A stretch of DNA of 64,000 nucleotides from Sphagnum compactum (GCA_965153455.1 OZ234494.1:5084001-5148000), one strand, 5' to 3'; positions 1 through 13,815 are shown, counted from the first letter of the stretch. Numbers and translations are program-made. Notes: generated from the sequence alone by a model not told the origin.

Positions 1-620
1 AAGAGAGAGAATTAGAAGTGGTGAAAGGTATGAAATTAGGTTTAAATTACACCAAACCCCCCCCCCCCCCCTTTGACTGTGTCAGTGAACCAGTACCGTG
101 CGATTCGTGGGGGACGCATCTGGGTCCTGTATTGATTTCAGGACAAAAGAGAAATTCGTCGACAGGCGTGTGTCACGACAACGAAATGGAGGAGCTTTTT
201 GCGGGCGTGCCTGCGTCCATGCTTGTGAAATGTGAACGGGGCTATTAACTATCGGGATCTTACATGTGGCGACAAATGTTCGCCGGATACGACGCATCGT
301 GGCCGCCCATGCAAAACCCAGAGGATAAGAGGAGGAGGTGGATAAGACGCCGCCGGGCCGTCGTGTAAAAAGGTATTTTTAGCCTGGGCTGGGTTGTTGT
401 CGTCACTCACTCCATGTTGCCACCACTAGTGGCACCGTCCGATCAAGATACCGGCTGATCGTAACCGTCAGAGCCGACACAAGTCAGACCCGTGCACACG
501 TGGGCCCAATGGGAACCACATCTGCTCTTAGCCCTATCTCTGCCGTCGGATCTCTGCCACATCTAAATCACCACCCCTCACATTCTCAACCGGGGTTTCT
601 TCCTTTTAATGATTTTGTGA
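1..620. other. Gene-free, GC-richer left edge
   Basis: No coding region recognised. The stretch is clearly GC-richer than the AT-rich sequence that follows. It holds a long C homopolymer near 57-71, a G-box (CACGTG, 497-502) and an overlapping TGGGCCC element (501-507). Such motifs occur in plant promoters, so this could be the promoter side of a gene beyond the left edge, but nothing proves it. The short open frames here lack recognisable domains. Confidence 0.4.
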
Positions 621-3600
621 TGTAGTCAAAGTGGCGATTATCCAGAAAATAATTTAGCCAACTTTGGCAAAATACTATATGTATATTATGAAAGTAGGAA
701 AAAAACCAGAATCTGTCTATATTCTTTGGCTACCTACTGGAACTTGTCATGAAAATAAGACTATTTTCAATTGGAGAATTTGGGTCAATTTTTTCCATGA
801 AAAATCCTTTGGATAGGTATAAATCATATTTTTCAGGTCAAAATTTGGCGAAAATTCGCCACTACAAGAAGCACTACTCTTGGTGTACTCATTTGCTGTA
901 AAAATAAAATTTTAAATTTAATTTTTCTCCATTCCCAGTGTTCCCAAATAAATAAGTGCTTTAAATTCCCAAAAACCCGAAAATCCATTTAAATTATTTC
1001 TAGATATTACAAATATGCCAGGCTTAGACTAAACCACGGTCTCTGAGTTAAGTTCTTCAGGGACCCTGGTCCACTACTACCCCTTCATATTCCACATGCA
1101 GTTGTGGGTTTAGGGTTAAGTGGACTGGCCACACAAGGGTCGAATAGCCATTGTCACATGGCCTGATATTTGGAAGGTTCGATGACATCCTCTCAACTAA
1201 AACAAAGTAGAACACAAAACACATATATTAGGATTTTTATCACAAAGTATAAAAATAGGACATTTCATTTACGTTAGGTTGTCATTCATGGATGAAATTC
1301 ATCCATCATCATTTCAAGCTTTTCACAAATAAAGTTTATCCATATTTTGTTATTTGAACCATATTGAATGATGTTTATGATCATTCACATTTCATCCAAT
1401 GAATAAAATTCATCCATTATCCATCTTTTTCATCCATTATTATAATTTTTTCATCCATAATAGTATTAAGAAAAGTGTTTGAGAATATTTTTTGGATCGT
1501 GGGTCATACATATGTAAGTTTCATTGAGCTAACTCGAACAAGAACAAAGTGAGGTTGCCCTCTCATTACCTTTCAATTTGTTCATCATTAGTTTGATATA
1601 CAACTTTGCGATTTACCCTCATTCTTTTTATGTCATGTTTTCAATATTTTCATGCTACAAATAAGATTAGGAAAAATCATGAGACAACATCAATCAAGAT
1701 GACAATGAGCAACAAGCTTTTCTTCAAATAGGATTGACAACTTTGTGATTCTTTCCTCTAAATTTCACAAGACCCTATCATAGGCTATGGGCATCTATTG
1801 AAACACATTGTAGGATAGAGTTTAGTTCCACCACAACTTGAATTGATTTGTGTGTTGTGCAAACAACCTCCACAAACCTTGGAGACCAAAATGGGGGATA
1901 ATAAAAAATGGTGTTCCCAAATTTTGGGGGGTCTATGTTGCTATGGTTGCTTTGAATGAGTCCAACACACATGTAAAAGACACAATTGAAAAATAATTAA
2001 TATGCAAGACCAAACACCCTCATCAACAATTGTTTACCTTTAATTAAGCCCATTGTCTACTAAGGTCTCTTATCATCTAAGATTAGAAAAAATATTTTTA
2101 AAATAATGATTTATAAATTAACATAATTGTTATAAAAAACTCTTATGACCCAATAAGATGTTGGTTATATTATTATGTAATTGTGTTTTCTTTTCCATAA
2201 AAATGTCATTTTCAAATCATTTCAAATCCTTTTAAATCATTTTTATCAATGAAAAAAATAACAATATCTAAAAAATCATTTTGGGTATTCCATACTCATT
2301 AGATCCATTTCAAGTTTACCCAAATGTTCCCATAATAAATTGAGGATATTTTGTTCAAGCTCATTAAAGAAATTCAACATCAACTTAATTTAACACTTAA
2401 CACAATGAAAAAGTAAACAATAATTACAATTGTAATGACTCAATATACCCCATTTGGACCTTGTAAAATTATTCCTTTGTCTTAGTACTCATAACTAAGG
2501 TCATGAAATGTAAATATTTTCAATAAAAATTACATAACATATCAATTGAATATAATTGCCAATTAAAAGGTCAACTTAAAATTTAAACTAAATATTATAA
2601 ATAAATGATCAATTGAGGTCTTAGTCACAAATGTTTTTTACTTGACATCTTTTTCATTTTTTGAATAATTTTATGTGATATTTTTTTTCCTATTTAGGCC
2701 GAACATTTATTACTAACACAAATTAGCAAAACATGTTCAAATTCCAATGATGACTAATCGAAATTGGTATATGGGGGATTTTTTCAAGTCATTTGTATGG
2801 TTGTTCATGAACAATGAAGACAATTTCAGAAATAACTACTTCATTTTCAAACGTAACTACTTCATTTTTTTTGTTAACTTTCATAATAACTATCTCCCAC
2901 CTTTCTTAATAACTACATCCATTTTTATAACTATTTCATTTATTTTTCCTATCCACCAACATGGATATAAAAATAAAATCAACATGTGTTCTTACATGTC
3001 CATGAAATGTATATTAATTTAAATTAAATGACATTGACATAATTATATGAAAACATAAGAAAAAATTAAATTAGCTGATTGTCACTAGTAGTGCACAACA
3101 CTATGGAGCTCAAATGTAAATAAACACAAATTTTCAAAATGACAAATGGAAGTTCAATCAACAAATGCAAGACAATCATCTTTGGGGTCCTATATATTTG
3201 AATTGGGACCATTGTTAACACCATCTTCCAACAATGAAATTAGGTTAAAATTGTTAAGATAAATCATGTGCCCCAATATTCCACCTAATGCTCAAAAAAT
3301 GGCAATTAAAACAATGTACTTTTAAACCATGTGCTTTTATTTACATGAAAATTTCCTATAAATATCATTTGTGCCCTTTTAGATTGAAGTTGAACATGAT
3401 GATGTCATGAATGATACATTGTGCAAAACCCTAGCCCATAACATACAATCCAAAATTATGTAAAATTATCAAAAATGTTTTTCAATCGAAGTCATAAGAA
3501 TTACCATTTGTATAAATAAGTATTCCACATGATTCTTGATTCCCCAAAATGAAAGCAAGATTTTATTGCCTTGTTTAAAAAATGAAATCAATAGATGGAT

Positions 3601-4800
3601 TACAAATCCAAATGAACATTTTGGAATGTTCAAGGGCACCAAAAAACTCCTTGCACAACACATGGGATTGTTGTTTGGACATATGCATTGGTTTGTAAGT
3701 TGGTAATCCCCTCACATGTGTAACTCAATCCAAGTTTTGAAAAGCTTTTTACTAGCATAAATGTTGTTAATATATATTTGTATAATCACCTTTCAATAGT
3801 TCAACTAAACCTACCTCCCAAATTGGGTGCTCTTTGATGAAATCTACACAAGTTTATGTCATTCACTTATAAGATTGATGAAAAATTAAGAGACTATCAT
3901 ACGAATCAATAAAACCATTGTTCATTTTCAATTTGCCTAAATCGTACAAACTAAATGTGAAACAATGTTAATAATTTCAAAAGTTGATTCACCTTGTGCA
4001 CTTCACACAGAATTTATGTTGACACATTTTGTAATTCTCATTGTGTAAATGGATTGCAAAAAATTCCAAGAAATGATTCAAAATAACATATAGTTGCAAC
4101 ATAAAGTTTTTTCAAGTGTGGCAAATTAGTTACATGGTGTTTTCATATGTGCAAAATTTGACCTTTTTCCATAGAAATGTATGTGCATTGGTGAACATTT
4201 CAAACATTGTGTACAAAATGTGACAACAATAATTTTTTGCAATCCACTTTTGTTGTTAAAAATGGAAGGCATGGGGAAAGATTGAACCTCAATTCTCTTG
4301 AATCCTACCCATGCAACCCAAGTCAAATCTACACAAAAAAAACCCATTATAACTTTATTTACATTCCCGCATTAGTTCAAACATACAATCAAAAAACCAA
4401 TCAACAAGCAATGTGAATATCAACTTGAAACAAAAAAACTAGCAAGCATACATTCAAAAAACCAATCAACTTGAGCAAGGTGCATATTCACTTGAAACAA
4501 AAACTCAACAAACATATAATAAAAAAACCAATAAACTTGAAACATAAAACAAGCAAGCAAGTAGACATGCATAAGGTACTTATAGAACTTGTAAATATAT
4601 ACATCCAAATCATACAAAAAATATAGCAAAGGAATCAAGGTGAAAAGAATGTAGTTACAAATTGCAAATCAAAACTTGGTTTCATTGCTTGCCTAACAAC
4701 ATGTATACAAACTATAACTTGAGTTCAAAAAAATGTGCAAAAAATTCAAGTATGTAACACAAAAATTCTAGAATATACTAAGAATGCACTATATACCTCT
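621..4800. other. AT-rich intergenic sequence, no gene seen
   Basis: No recognisable exon, RNA gene or intact mobile element. The sequence is strongly AT-rich, with scattered simple motifs. A cluster of CATCCAT/ATTCATCC words lies at about 1280-1460, and three imperfect copies of a roughly 60-bp unit containing CTTGAAAC and AAACCAAT lie at about 4386-4560. All open frames are short and unconvincing. Confidence 0.5.
4386..4560. repeat. Imperfect ~60-bp tandem repeat
   Basis: About three degenerate units share 'aaaaaaccaat(c/a)aac', 'cttgaaac' and 'caagca' words in the same order. The array lies just outside the C-terminal end of the decayed hAT copy. Confidence 0.5.
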
Positions 4801-4813
4801 ACTTCCTATCTTG

Positions 4814-7800
4814 TTAATCCTCAATTACATCTCCAAATGGAAAAATATTCATGGAATAGTGATCCTTAACAAACACTTTGACAACCAATTCAAGATTATA
4901 TGTCAACCAATTTTTGAATTTGGATTTCATAAAATACAAGGTTGAGAAATAACACTTGTTTTTTACACTACCCAATACCATCACCACAAAAATCTCCACC
5001 AACTTGAAATCAAGCAAGTGTTATTGTAACACACCATTGGACACCTAAAAGAAATTTGGAAATGGTTTAGGGTTGGAGATGGTACCACTATTACCTAGAT
5101 GGTAAGCAATTATAACACACCACTGAATTTTAGTTGTAATGGACAATTACAATTACAAAATTTTCTGATTGCCTAAGATAAGTGCCATCAAACAACCATA
5201 AAAAAAGACACCATGTGGCATTGAAGTTGCATTAGCAATTACAAACCCTTGCAACTACAATCCATTTTCACATCCACTACCATGGATGAACATGAATATG
5301 ACATGGACCCCATGTAGCCTACATGGAATTTGACTTTGCGAATATATTTGTGATTACATTTGTGACTAGCTTATGTCCATAGTCACATGATGCCAAATAT
5401 CCTAGCTACCTAGACTAATTTAGTTACCTAACTACTTAGGTAAAATGATAAGTTGGTAAATATCAGGTGTTTCTCCTAGCCTACTTACCCTGACCTACTA
5501 GGCCTATTTACCTAGCCAAGGTTATCCTACCTTACCTAATTTAAGCTAGCTCCTAAGGTATAAGTTTAAAGATTTGAACTTTTCACCTCCATGGTTAAAG
5601 ACTAGATTATCCTACCTACCTAGCCTAGGTTATCCTACCTACCTAGCTTAGGTTATCCCACTTTAAGTAAATTACATGTGTATGTAAATGGCCACCTAAC
5701 CCAAGTAGATGCATACCTACCTACCTACCATTTGATGTCTACTTACATACCTACCTAGGTAAATGGCCTACTTAACCTAGGTAGATGGCCTAGTTATTTA
5801 CCTACCTACCTAGATAAATGGCCTACCTACTTATAGTTTGTACCTCCCTACATACCTATCTACATACACACTTGCCCACCTACCTACTTAAGTACATGAC
5901 TTACCATAGGTAGATGGTTTATTTATTTAGGTAAAAAATTAATAGGTGCCTATTGTAGCTTACCCTAATTAGGTGTATATGCAAATTAGGGTGGACCACT
6001 ATTTCCATAACACCCCAATTTATTTTGCACCCTTATGGATTACACTATATCCCAAGTCAAATGTTTTTTGAAATTTATGAAAAGGGACTTAGATATATGA
6101 TTCTTATGTAACTAGTTGAGTGCAATCTTTTAATTATTTGAAAATTATTTTTTACACCAAACATGGGGGACTTTTGTGCATGCATGACCTCCATCATAAC
6201 AATACATAAAGAACTTGTAAATGGATTCATTGTGATCATAGTTTGTAACGATGAGTCCATTTATTAGTCCTCAATAATCATAAATGTTATAATCAATTCA
6301 AAAATGTACTTTTAAAACCACTTCAAGATCCATTGAAACTTTGGGGGGACTTTTAAACACGCTATAATTGAAGGAAAAATTACAAAGTCCTTCAAACATG
6401 AATTTTGTGAAATTTTAATATATTTTTCCACAAACATTGTATCTTCAAATATATATTGAAGAGAGTTACTAATAATAATCTTTTTTGAAAAAAATTATTT
6501 TTTTAAGCCTCAAACATCAAGATTCAACAATGTCATAACATTGTCACAATCAAATACACTCCAAAAACATGTTTTCAGGGAAAAAAATTGTGCCACTTTT
6601 GGTCCATTTTAGTTTGCACATCCCTATCTTAACCTACTAGGGCTACTTAACCAGCCTAGCCTCCTAGCCTACCAAAGCCTACCTAACATAACCTATTTCA
6701 TCTACCTAGTCTAGTTGAGCCTATCTAGCCAATTTACTAGATGTAATAATAACATTTTCTAACCTCCCTATTAACCAATAATTGAAATTATACACTTTGA
6801 ATTGCAATAACAAATTAAATGTTATGTGTCATTTAATGATTTATGTATAATTGCAAATACATTTGCAAAAGCAACTTGGGTGTTAACCATCAATGAATGC
6901 CACCAATAATGAATGACATCAATTTTTCATCTAAACATATGGTAATCACAAATTGTAGTTGCATGTATGATTAAAATTTGGATTTCTCATAATGTAATCA
7001 TATATGTGATTACAAGCATTTGCGACTATGGTGACATGTAGGACTATTACAAGTGTATTTGCAAAATGAGTTGATTTGGACACTAATCACACACTAATCA
7101 TAAACATATAAGGTCAAAATGAACAAGATTTCTTCTAGTGGGAAGAGAGATTGGATCACATCTTGGGCATGAGATGAGAGCTCAAAGGAAGCTCCAAAGC
7201 TTGTTTACAATTTGCTTGCATGGTCACCTTGAAAAAAACCAACTTCCATGTCAAACTTTTGCTCATTTAACAAGGTAGGTACTTTCAAGCCTTTATCACC
7301 AAACTCCTTTTCAAAACAATTTTGTGTTTTCTGCAAAGCTAAATGGGCAAAGCATTAGTGTTCAACTAATACTAAGGATATATGATTGTATCTTTTTTAG
7401 CAAAAGGGTTTCAAAGGGACAATAGTCTTTAATCTCAAACAAACACATTGGCTTGTTCAATTTCATTTGGACCCATTGGTCAAGTTGTTAGTTGTGCCAT
7501 CACCAACCAACCTTTTCAAATTCAACAAAATTAGTATGCACTTGAAGACATCCACAAGGTAAAGCACGAATGCTAACCCAAAAGATTGATTATTGATCAT
7601 CGTCACCTCATCATACTTAATAAAAAGGTACCTTGCTACATGAACTACAACTTTAGTTGTGACGAGCACCATGTGATGTAAATATTTTATAATCTCCCAT
7701 CCAACATTATATCAATCAATTGTTTTTTTGGGGTGTTCTTCACCTTCAAGAATTTAAACAACAATTTAATGGTCTCAACATTAGTGAAAGGACAACCTTG

Positions 7801-8180
7801 TTGCAAAAGCCAAAAAACATAAACAAATTGCAAAAATTTCTTTTTATTCTCTAACTACATCCCCCATAATTACCAAGTCTACCATTGCATTTTTTCCCCT
7901 ATTGGAGAAGAGACATTCATTTTTTGCATGTTGTGATTTTGTAAACATATAATATTACCCCATGTTGTAATTATGTCTTGCAACCTTGCATTTGCATTTC
8001 CCAACATGTTTTTGGAGGTTGTTGAATTTGTGAACCAAAAGTTTTTCTCTATCTTCAATCTACATGCAATCACAACATTTCACCATATGCACCTACCCAT
8101 TAGAATCAACCACAACTTCCACCCATGGAAGCATTGTTGCCTAAACATCTTGAAACATTTAGTTTATTTCCTATTCCCTT
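4814..8180 (-). mobile_element. Decayed hAT-type transposase, copy 1
   Basis: Broken minus-strand fragments occur in the expected order. At 7700-7820 a frame reads GCPFTNVETIKLLFKFLKV, which matches the N-terminal half of a plant hAT transposase family (ZNF862/C17orf113-like). At 7463-7672 comes KYDEVTMINNQS followed by a LLNLKRL block, which is the DEVTxxDNQS region. At 4814-5017 comes GSVKNKCYFSTLYFMKSKF, corresponding to the C-terminal dimerisation block (GSVEDERxFSxLxFxKSK) of the family. Stops and frameshifts are everywhere, and the middle is diluted by unrelated sequence, including a TACC-rich array. No terminal inverted repeats were identified, so the ends are approximate. A second copy of the family lies at 45.3-47.9 kb in the same orientation. 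Family assignment comes from remembered motifs. Confidence 0.65.
5390..5960. repeat. TACC/CCTA-rich simple-sequence tract
   Basis: Dense, irregular ACCTACCTAGG-like words (CTAC, CCTA, TAGG) without a fixed period. Further patches occur at about 6620-6740. It lies inside the decayed hAT copy and separates its C-terminal block from the rest. It is not a plant telomeric array, because TTTAGGG units are absent. Confidence 0.7.
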
Positions 8181-8182
8181 AA

Positions 8183-11100
8183 CCTTCTTTTTCTTCTTTA
8201 GTGGGTAAAATTTCGATTTCAATGATGGGTCTGAATTCAAAATGTGAGTTGCAACACAACAAACATAAATAGTTACAACAACTTTGACTATAGTGCAAAC
8301 ACATTTGTTGTAAACATGACAAATGAAGGACCTTGGTTCAATGAAACAACATCACAATGTTCTAGACCCTTGCCAAATGAATAAATAAATAAATAAAATT
8401 TAAAGCCATTCGAGAGTTACAAAGGTGCCATGGTGCATACACTCAAGAATTGATGAGGAACAAATAAGCAAAAGAGCTTGATACTTACAAAGCAAACAAC
8501 AAAGCTATTGAGATTTATGAAATGTAAAGACTAGGAAGTTATCAATGAGCTTTCCATGCATGTAAATGTTGCAAATATACAAAAACTTGAAAGGGCATCA
8601 TGATTGCATGAAATTATCTTGACAATTGCTTTTCCATTGCATTGATAGTTGCATGGAAATGCACCAAGAAATATACCTCAAGTTGCAAGAAATATCATCA
8701 AAACAAAGTCCATAGCCACAAAGTTTTACAAAAAAATGAACCTCAAAAACACCATATCAAAGTCCATAGCCACAAAGTTCTAAAAAAAAAACAAACCTCA
8801 AAAAATCATATCTTTAGAATTCAAGAAACTCTAAGCTCTAACATGTCCTTTGGTGGCAACTTAAAATTTTAAAAGCTCATGAATGAGGCAACAACCTTAA
8901 GTCACAACTTTGATATGCATAAAGGTGATGGAATTTTTTAGTTGAAGGAAAAACTAGTTAGTTTGTTGTGAGCTTTATTGAAAGGCAATGATGGTGTTAT
9001 GAGATACATCAAATGCCCCTAATAGCAAGTAACTTCTTTGTCACATCCATTTTTCAACTAACCCTAAAGCATCACTCTAAGATATTGACAAAATCATCAC
9101 TCCTTTTAAATGTTTAAACAAGGTAGGTCACATCCCCTTGTGAAAGGTGGCAAACAAGCGAAATTTGGCTAGTAATAAAAACAATGGTTAGGAGAGTGTT
9201 TTTTTTCCAATTTTGTGAGATAGGTGGGCTGATGATCATTTACAAGAGGGCCTAGGCAAAGTTGGCTACAAGTCAAAGCCCTAAGTCAAAAAAAAATTAG
9301 GAATCCCACTATGTTCAAGCCATAAGCTAGAGGCCAATGTCTAAATATGGGGACTTGAGGACTTTCTACCTCGAAATATGATGACTTTGGTCAAAATTAT
9401 CCCAAAAAATCCTTTGAGAGCCTTCCTAGCCCCTTTATTTTGTCACCAAGTGGTGAAATTTCACCCAAAAAGAAAAAAAAAACACCCGAGGAGATTATGT
9501 TACAACTTACTAGACCTACTTTCAAGGCATTGGAGCTTATTAGGTACACATTATTATGTAGAAGCCACTTGTTTTTCCATTGATTCTAATTTTGGACACT
9601 TGGGCAAGTTGGAACAAGTGTATTGTTAAGGGCTCCTTTTTATCTTTTGCTTTTAAGGCTTCCTTCTTTACCCTTTTTAACTTCCTTTCTCCTATATTAC
9701 GCCACCCTTTAAAGTCTTATTCTCCAAAAAGAAAAAGAAAAAAAGAAAAGAAAAAAAGTCTCTTTTTCACCATATTTCTTCTTGGGATAATATGGGAAAT
9801 TCAACAAAATGATAATGCATTCCAACAGCCCATGGGGGTCTGGGCTAAGGTCTTGAATCTAAAGTTCACTCAAAACCATGGTTGTTAATGTTTGAGTGAT
9901 TGTGCATGTGAATGCATTGTGGTCTTTCTTTCATTTTTTTCAGGAATAAAACAGATGTTGGCCATCCATCATTCACAGCCAGTGTTTCTTTTCTTTTTGG
10001 CTAATTCTTGACTTGGCCACAAAAGGACATTCAGGTGTGGACTCATACAAAGGATTCTTGTGAACAACAAGCGCCAAAGTCACCAAATTTCAAGGAAATT
10101 TTTCTTTTCTGAAGGTTGCCAAAACACAGTAGCATTCTTAAAAAAATTCTACTTTCCTCTTGACCTGTATAGTTCAATTTGGCTAATTTCTCTTGTGGAT
10201 GATCACCAGTGTCGTTGCTTAATCACAAAATTGCTCAAAAAATTAAAAAACCTTTGTACACAGCTGGTTCATGTGAAAATCATGTGTTGATGTCAAATTC
10301 AAAGTCACATATTTCAAACATCCTGTTTCAACTTCAACAACTGTAGTCATTACAACCAAAAAAATGGGCAAATTTGACCCATCTGATTTAATGATACATC
10401 AATAAATCCCAATAGCCTATGTGTCCCTTGTAAATAACATATCAAACCCTAAAACAGATCATCGACTCATAGGTGATTTCAGTGTCATCAGTATGTGTGA
10501 GTCATACTCTATACATGATGATCCCTCTTCGAAGAAAACAGGAAATCTGCATCATTCCTAAGGGGGTCCAGTAATACTACCAAAACACCAATAGATTGGG
10601 GGACAAAAAACCATTTTGTAAGAGCTCCTTTGTGACCTTTACACCAATCAAATCCCACCAGAAGTACATTTGCCATTGTATGCAATACATATTGGTTATT
10701 GGCAAAACCCACATGCACAATTTTGCTAGTTTTGCTATCAGATCCCACTCAACAGCTCCAACTACTTAGCTTGGACCTCCTGTAACATCACCTTGTATAC
10801 AATCTCACAGGTCAAGATCTTGACCCAGAACAAACAGTTCACCCACAAAAACCTGAAAGAAAATCATCACAGAATCTGAAGATTTTGTCATACAATTACA
10901 ATGCGAATGTGACAACCTCCCTGCTTCGACCAATTATCACCAGCCCAACTCCACCTAACCAATGTCATTATGGTGAGGTACATACACCATTCCCACATGG
11001 ACTAAATTGTAAAACTTGCAGACTGTTGGAAACACTTGCCCACATTCATAGATAAAAGACAATTAGCACATTGCAAAACCAAAGGTAGCATTATGAATAG

Positions 11101-12173
11101 CGCAACTACAGTAAATGGATGCAGAGTCCTACCTAACTATTCAATTTAGCTAAAAGAGCAGTTAAAAGACTAAGGGTTCAGTAGTAAGTAACATAAATAT
11201 CTTGTTCAGCTCTGGCAGGGTGCACTGTTGAGGGTTGGTAGCTCTGCTCAGTGCCTATGTAAAGGATATTTTGCAGTCTTGTCAAATCCATGGACCAAAC
11301 TGTGTTTTTGAAAACATCTTCATTGCTTCTGGAACACAGCTAAGAGCTCTGAAAGGTCAAAAAAACAAAATGACAATGGATCACAGTAATCAGGCAGCGA
11401 GGATTCCTGTACTCAAATAGGTGATATTGAGTTATTTAATGGACAAGGATCAAACTGTTATTGCCCTCTTAAGTTAGAGAAGGGGGCAATAACAGTGGTT
11501 CATTGGCTAGACCAACAGACAAATACACTTAGCATCCACCTGTCATGCAGAATACACTATGTCAAATGTTGCAGAGAACATTGCTCAATGACCCAGGAAA
11601 CTAGTTGGCAAGACAGAAATCAATCTGCCTCACATGCCTTCCAGCTTGTTATGGGTGTTTCCCTGTACAGCCACAGCCAAGTGCTACAAATTGCTCTGAC
11701 ATATTTTTCTTGGCACTGCTGTACAACCACATACATAAACCAACCTCAAAAGCTCTCATACATTATCTTGGAAAAAAGGTTGTGATACACATTGTGCACT
11801 CTGCGTGGAGGCGAATACAAGCTTTAGATCTAAGGGATAATTGCAGATATCTGACAATTCTAGACCCATATGATTGAGTAAGTATGCAGTAGTGTTGGTT
11901 TAAGAAAATGTGCTGGACCTTACCTCCATTAGCATACCAAAAAGTCTGTGCAAATACCTTATGCATCTGTGCAAGCTGCTGATCTGATAGCAGTGCCCTC
12001 AACAGTAGTCCGGGGGGGCATTTCCATTCTCACACAAACTGGACACACAAACCCTCCATAAAAAGATACAAAAAACAAACTGAAGAAAACTGGGGTGATA
12101 AAACCAGTATGGTGTGGATGGATTCACTTTTGCTAGTTTTGCAACATTCACAAAACAAAATTCATGGTATGGT
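8183..12173. other. Intergenic sequence downstream of the ZNF593 gene
   Basis: No conserved exon recognised on either strand. A direct duplication of about 58 bp ('aaagtccatagccacaaagtt' type) lies near 8705-8800. From about 9900 the base composition becomes less AT-rich. The part next to 12173 must contain the 3' UTR of the minus-strand zinc-finger gene, but I cannot place its polyadenylation site. Open frames of up to about 100 codons here resemble nothing I know. Confidence 0.45.
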
Positions 12174-13815
12174 TCACAAGGCCAGAGATGAATCCTCCAC
12201 TTGTAACCTAGGCCCATTATCTGGATGACCCATACCTGCTGCAACCTCTGCATCAATCTGATTGTGTGGGGCAGCACCCTCCATTATTTTCACCCTGAAC
12301 ACTCCCACCAAAATGATAGAACTTCAATAAATTTTTTTTTAATTACCAGTAAATTGAGTAAAGCATGCAAATTAACGCAGACAAGAAAAATTCCTCATAA
12401 ACCTTGAATCTGAGGACACAAGAAGGCACCATTGCAAAAAGGTTGGTACTAAGGAAAAAGTAACATCCACATGAATAACTACTGCAGCCACAAGAAACAG
12501 CAAGGTCAGAATGCTAGTTCTAACTACACAATCAAGTGCTTGGAGTTCAAACGCTTAGACATCAATGCCAAGTTCCCCTCCCATGATGAAAAACGCAAGA
12601 ACAGGGGCAGATGCCTAGACACACCTTTTCTTGTGCTTCTTTGTCTTGTAGTGATCATCCCGAACAGAGGCATTGTTGAAGTAGCGACTGGCAATCAACC
12701 CAACATAGTCAGAGACCACTTGAGTTCTTGCCTAGGCTTTGGATCTATGCTAACAAAGATTAATCATCAATGCAATATCCATAAATCGAATGTCAAATAT
12801 TTCCACACCTCTCGACACAAAGCATCTGTTGTCACATTGGACAATGTATAAGAAGTGAGACTTACTCGCAATGTAGGCAATAAAATTGCCCCAAGCCGGG
12901 AAGATCAGAATTGGGTTCTTGTGTCTTTGGTACATCAACTTTGCGAAGCTCTGCATGGATCAAATCATCTCGTGCACTTATGGTGTCAAGGTTAATAGTA
13001 CAGCACAATGTGAAATAAGAGATCAAGTAAGATGTTCCACTGAAACCAATCCCTAGGCTCTTAGTTGGCAAGGGTTTAGCAACACTTAGTAACATAAGAC
13101 ACTCATAAAATAAATTCATAGTACTGAGAACTACTCCATAGATCTAAGTCGACCTTAAAAAAGAGAGAGATGACCCAGTTACAGATTTTTCAAATCTCAC
13201 AACACAACAGCAACCAATCACCAAGCATGAAAAAGAGGAAATCTAGCCTATAGAAAAGAGAAACAAGACCAAAACATAACTAATAACCCATAATTGCAAT
13301 AAAGACTAACATCATGAAAGAGAACTGCACACTGCTGGAGAAGCAAACAGGTATGACATCAAATCAGAAACCCTAACAATAGCAAAGAATGAAATTCAGT
13401 GAAGAACTTTCTGAGCAACACACCACTCCAGTCAGGACTCGCCTTACACAAGTGGAATAGACGCACTGAGAAGGAAACACCCTGGATATCAAACCCTAAC
13501 CCATTCCAAGCACAGAGAACTCAACACAGACGACAAAACGAAAACCCTAATTTTAACCTAAAAAAACCTGAAACGGATAACTTGATCAAGCCATCAGAAA
13601 TTAGAGAAGTGAGGTAGAGCACTTGTGTGAGTAGAATTTCACAACATAGAAGAAGAATAGCCTATATCGGAGGAAGACACAGGGAAACAGGAAAAGGAAA
13701 AAGAAAAAAAGGGTGAGGTGGCAAGGATATCTTTGACGAGAAATTTTGCTCTCCGCGCTGTCTTATGGGAATAATGCTTCCCATGGCTATTCTTATGATT
13801 TGGGCACCTCCCCAT
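12174..13815 (-). CDS. ZNF593: ZNF593/Bud20-type C2H2 zinc-finger protein
   Basis: Four minus-strand exons: 13815-13731, 12971-12866, 12687-12625 and 12294-12174. Phases agree and give 124 residues, the usual size of plant members. Residues 1-28 form a basic N-terminus containing HYSHKTARRAKFLVK. Next come KGDD and DLPGLGQFYCLHC. The zinc finger is C60-x2-C63-x12-H76-x5-H82, the wide His spacing of the U1/JAZ-like class. The tail contains GMGHPDNGP, a family hallmark. The family (yeast Bud20, human ZNF593) is known to shuttle with pre-60S ribosomes and help their nuclear export, so this is probably a ribosome-biogenesis factor. The ATG at 13815 is chosen because MGRCP is the family start; the frame is open upstream but dissimilar. 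Introns 2 and 3 are GT-AG; intron 1 is AT-AC. Asp64 and Arg85 are split by introns. Confidence 0.93.
12972..13730 (-). other. U12-type AT-AC intron (intron 1 of ZNF593)
   Basis: Read on the minus strand, the intron starts ATATCCTT (13730-13723), the exact 5' consensus of minor-spliceosome AT-AC introns, and ends GTGCAC at 12972. CCTTGAC at 12991-12985 fits the U12 branch-site consensus CCTTRAC, with its branch adenosine 14 nt before the 3' end. No GT donor is available at this exon end. Joining these borders gives KFLVK-GDD-L, as expected for the family, whereas other nearby AC or AG acceptors break the frame or add residues. The length is 759 bp. Confidence 0.85.
13368..13550 (+). promoter_or_regulatory. 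Three telo-boxes (AAACCCTAA) in ZNF593 intron 1
   Basis: Exact AAACCCTAA occurs at 13368-13376, 13491-13499 and 13542-13550, close to the first exon of the gene. Telo-boxes are known to be enriched in promoters and leaders of plant ribosomal-protein and ribosome-biogenesis genes, which fits a pre-60S factor. Here they lie in the first intron, so a regulatory role is an inference. Confidence 0.5.

Noticed and set aside
5390-5960. Interstitial telomeric repeat
   Set aside because: Words are TACC/CCTA-based; TTTAGGG/CCCTAAA units are absent.
12471-12851. 126-codon plus-strand open frame
   Set aside because: It is antisense to exon 3 and intron sequence of the ZNF593 gene, and its translation has no recognisable domain.
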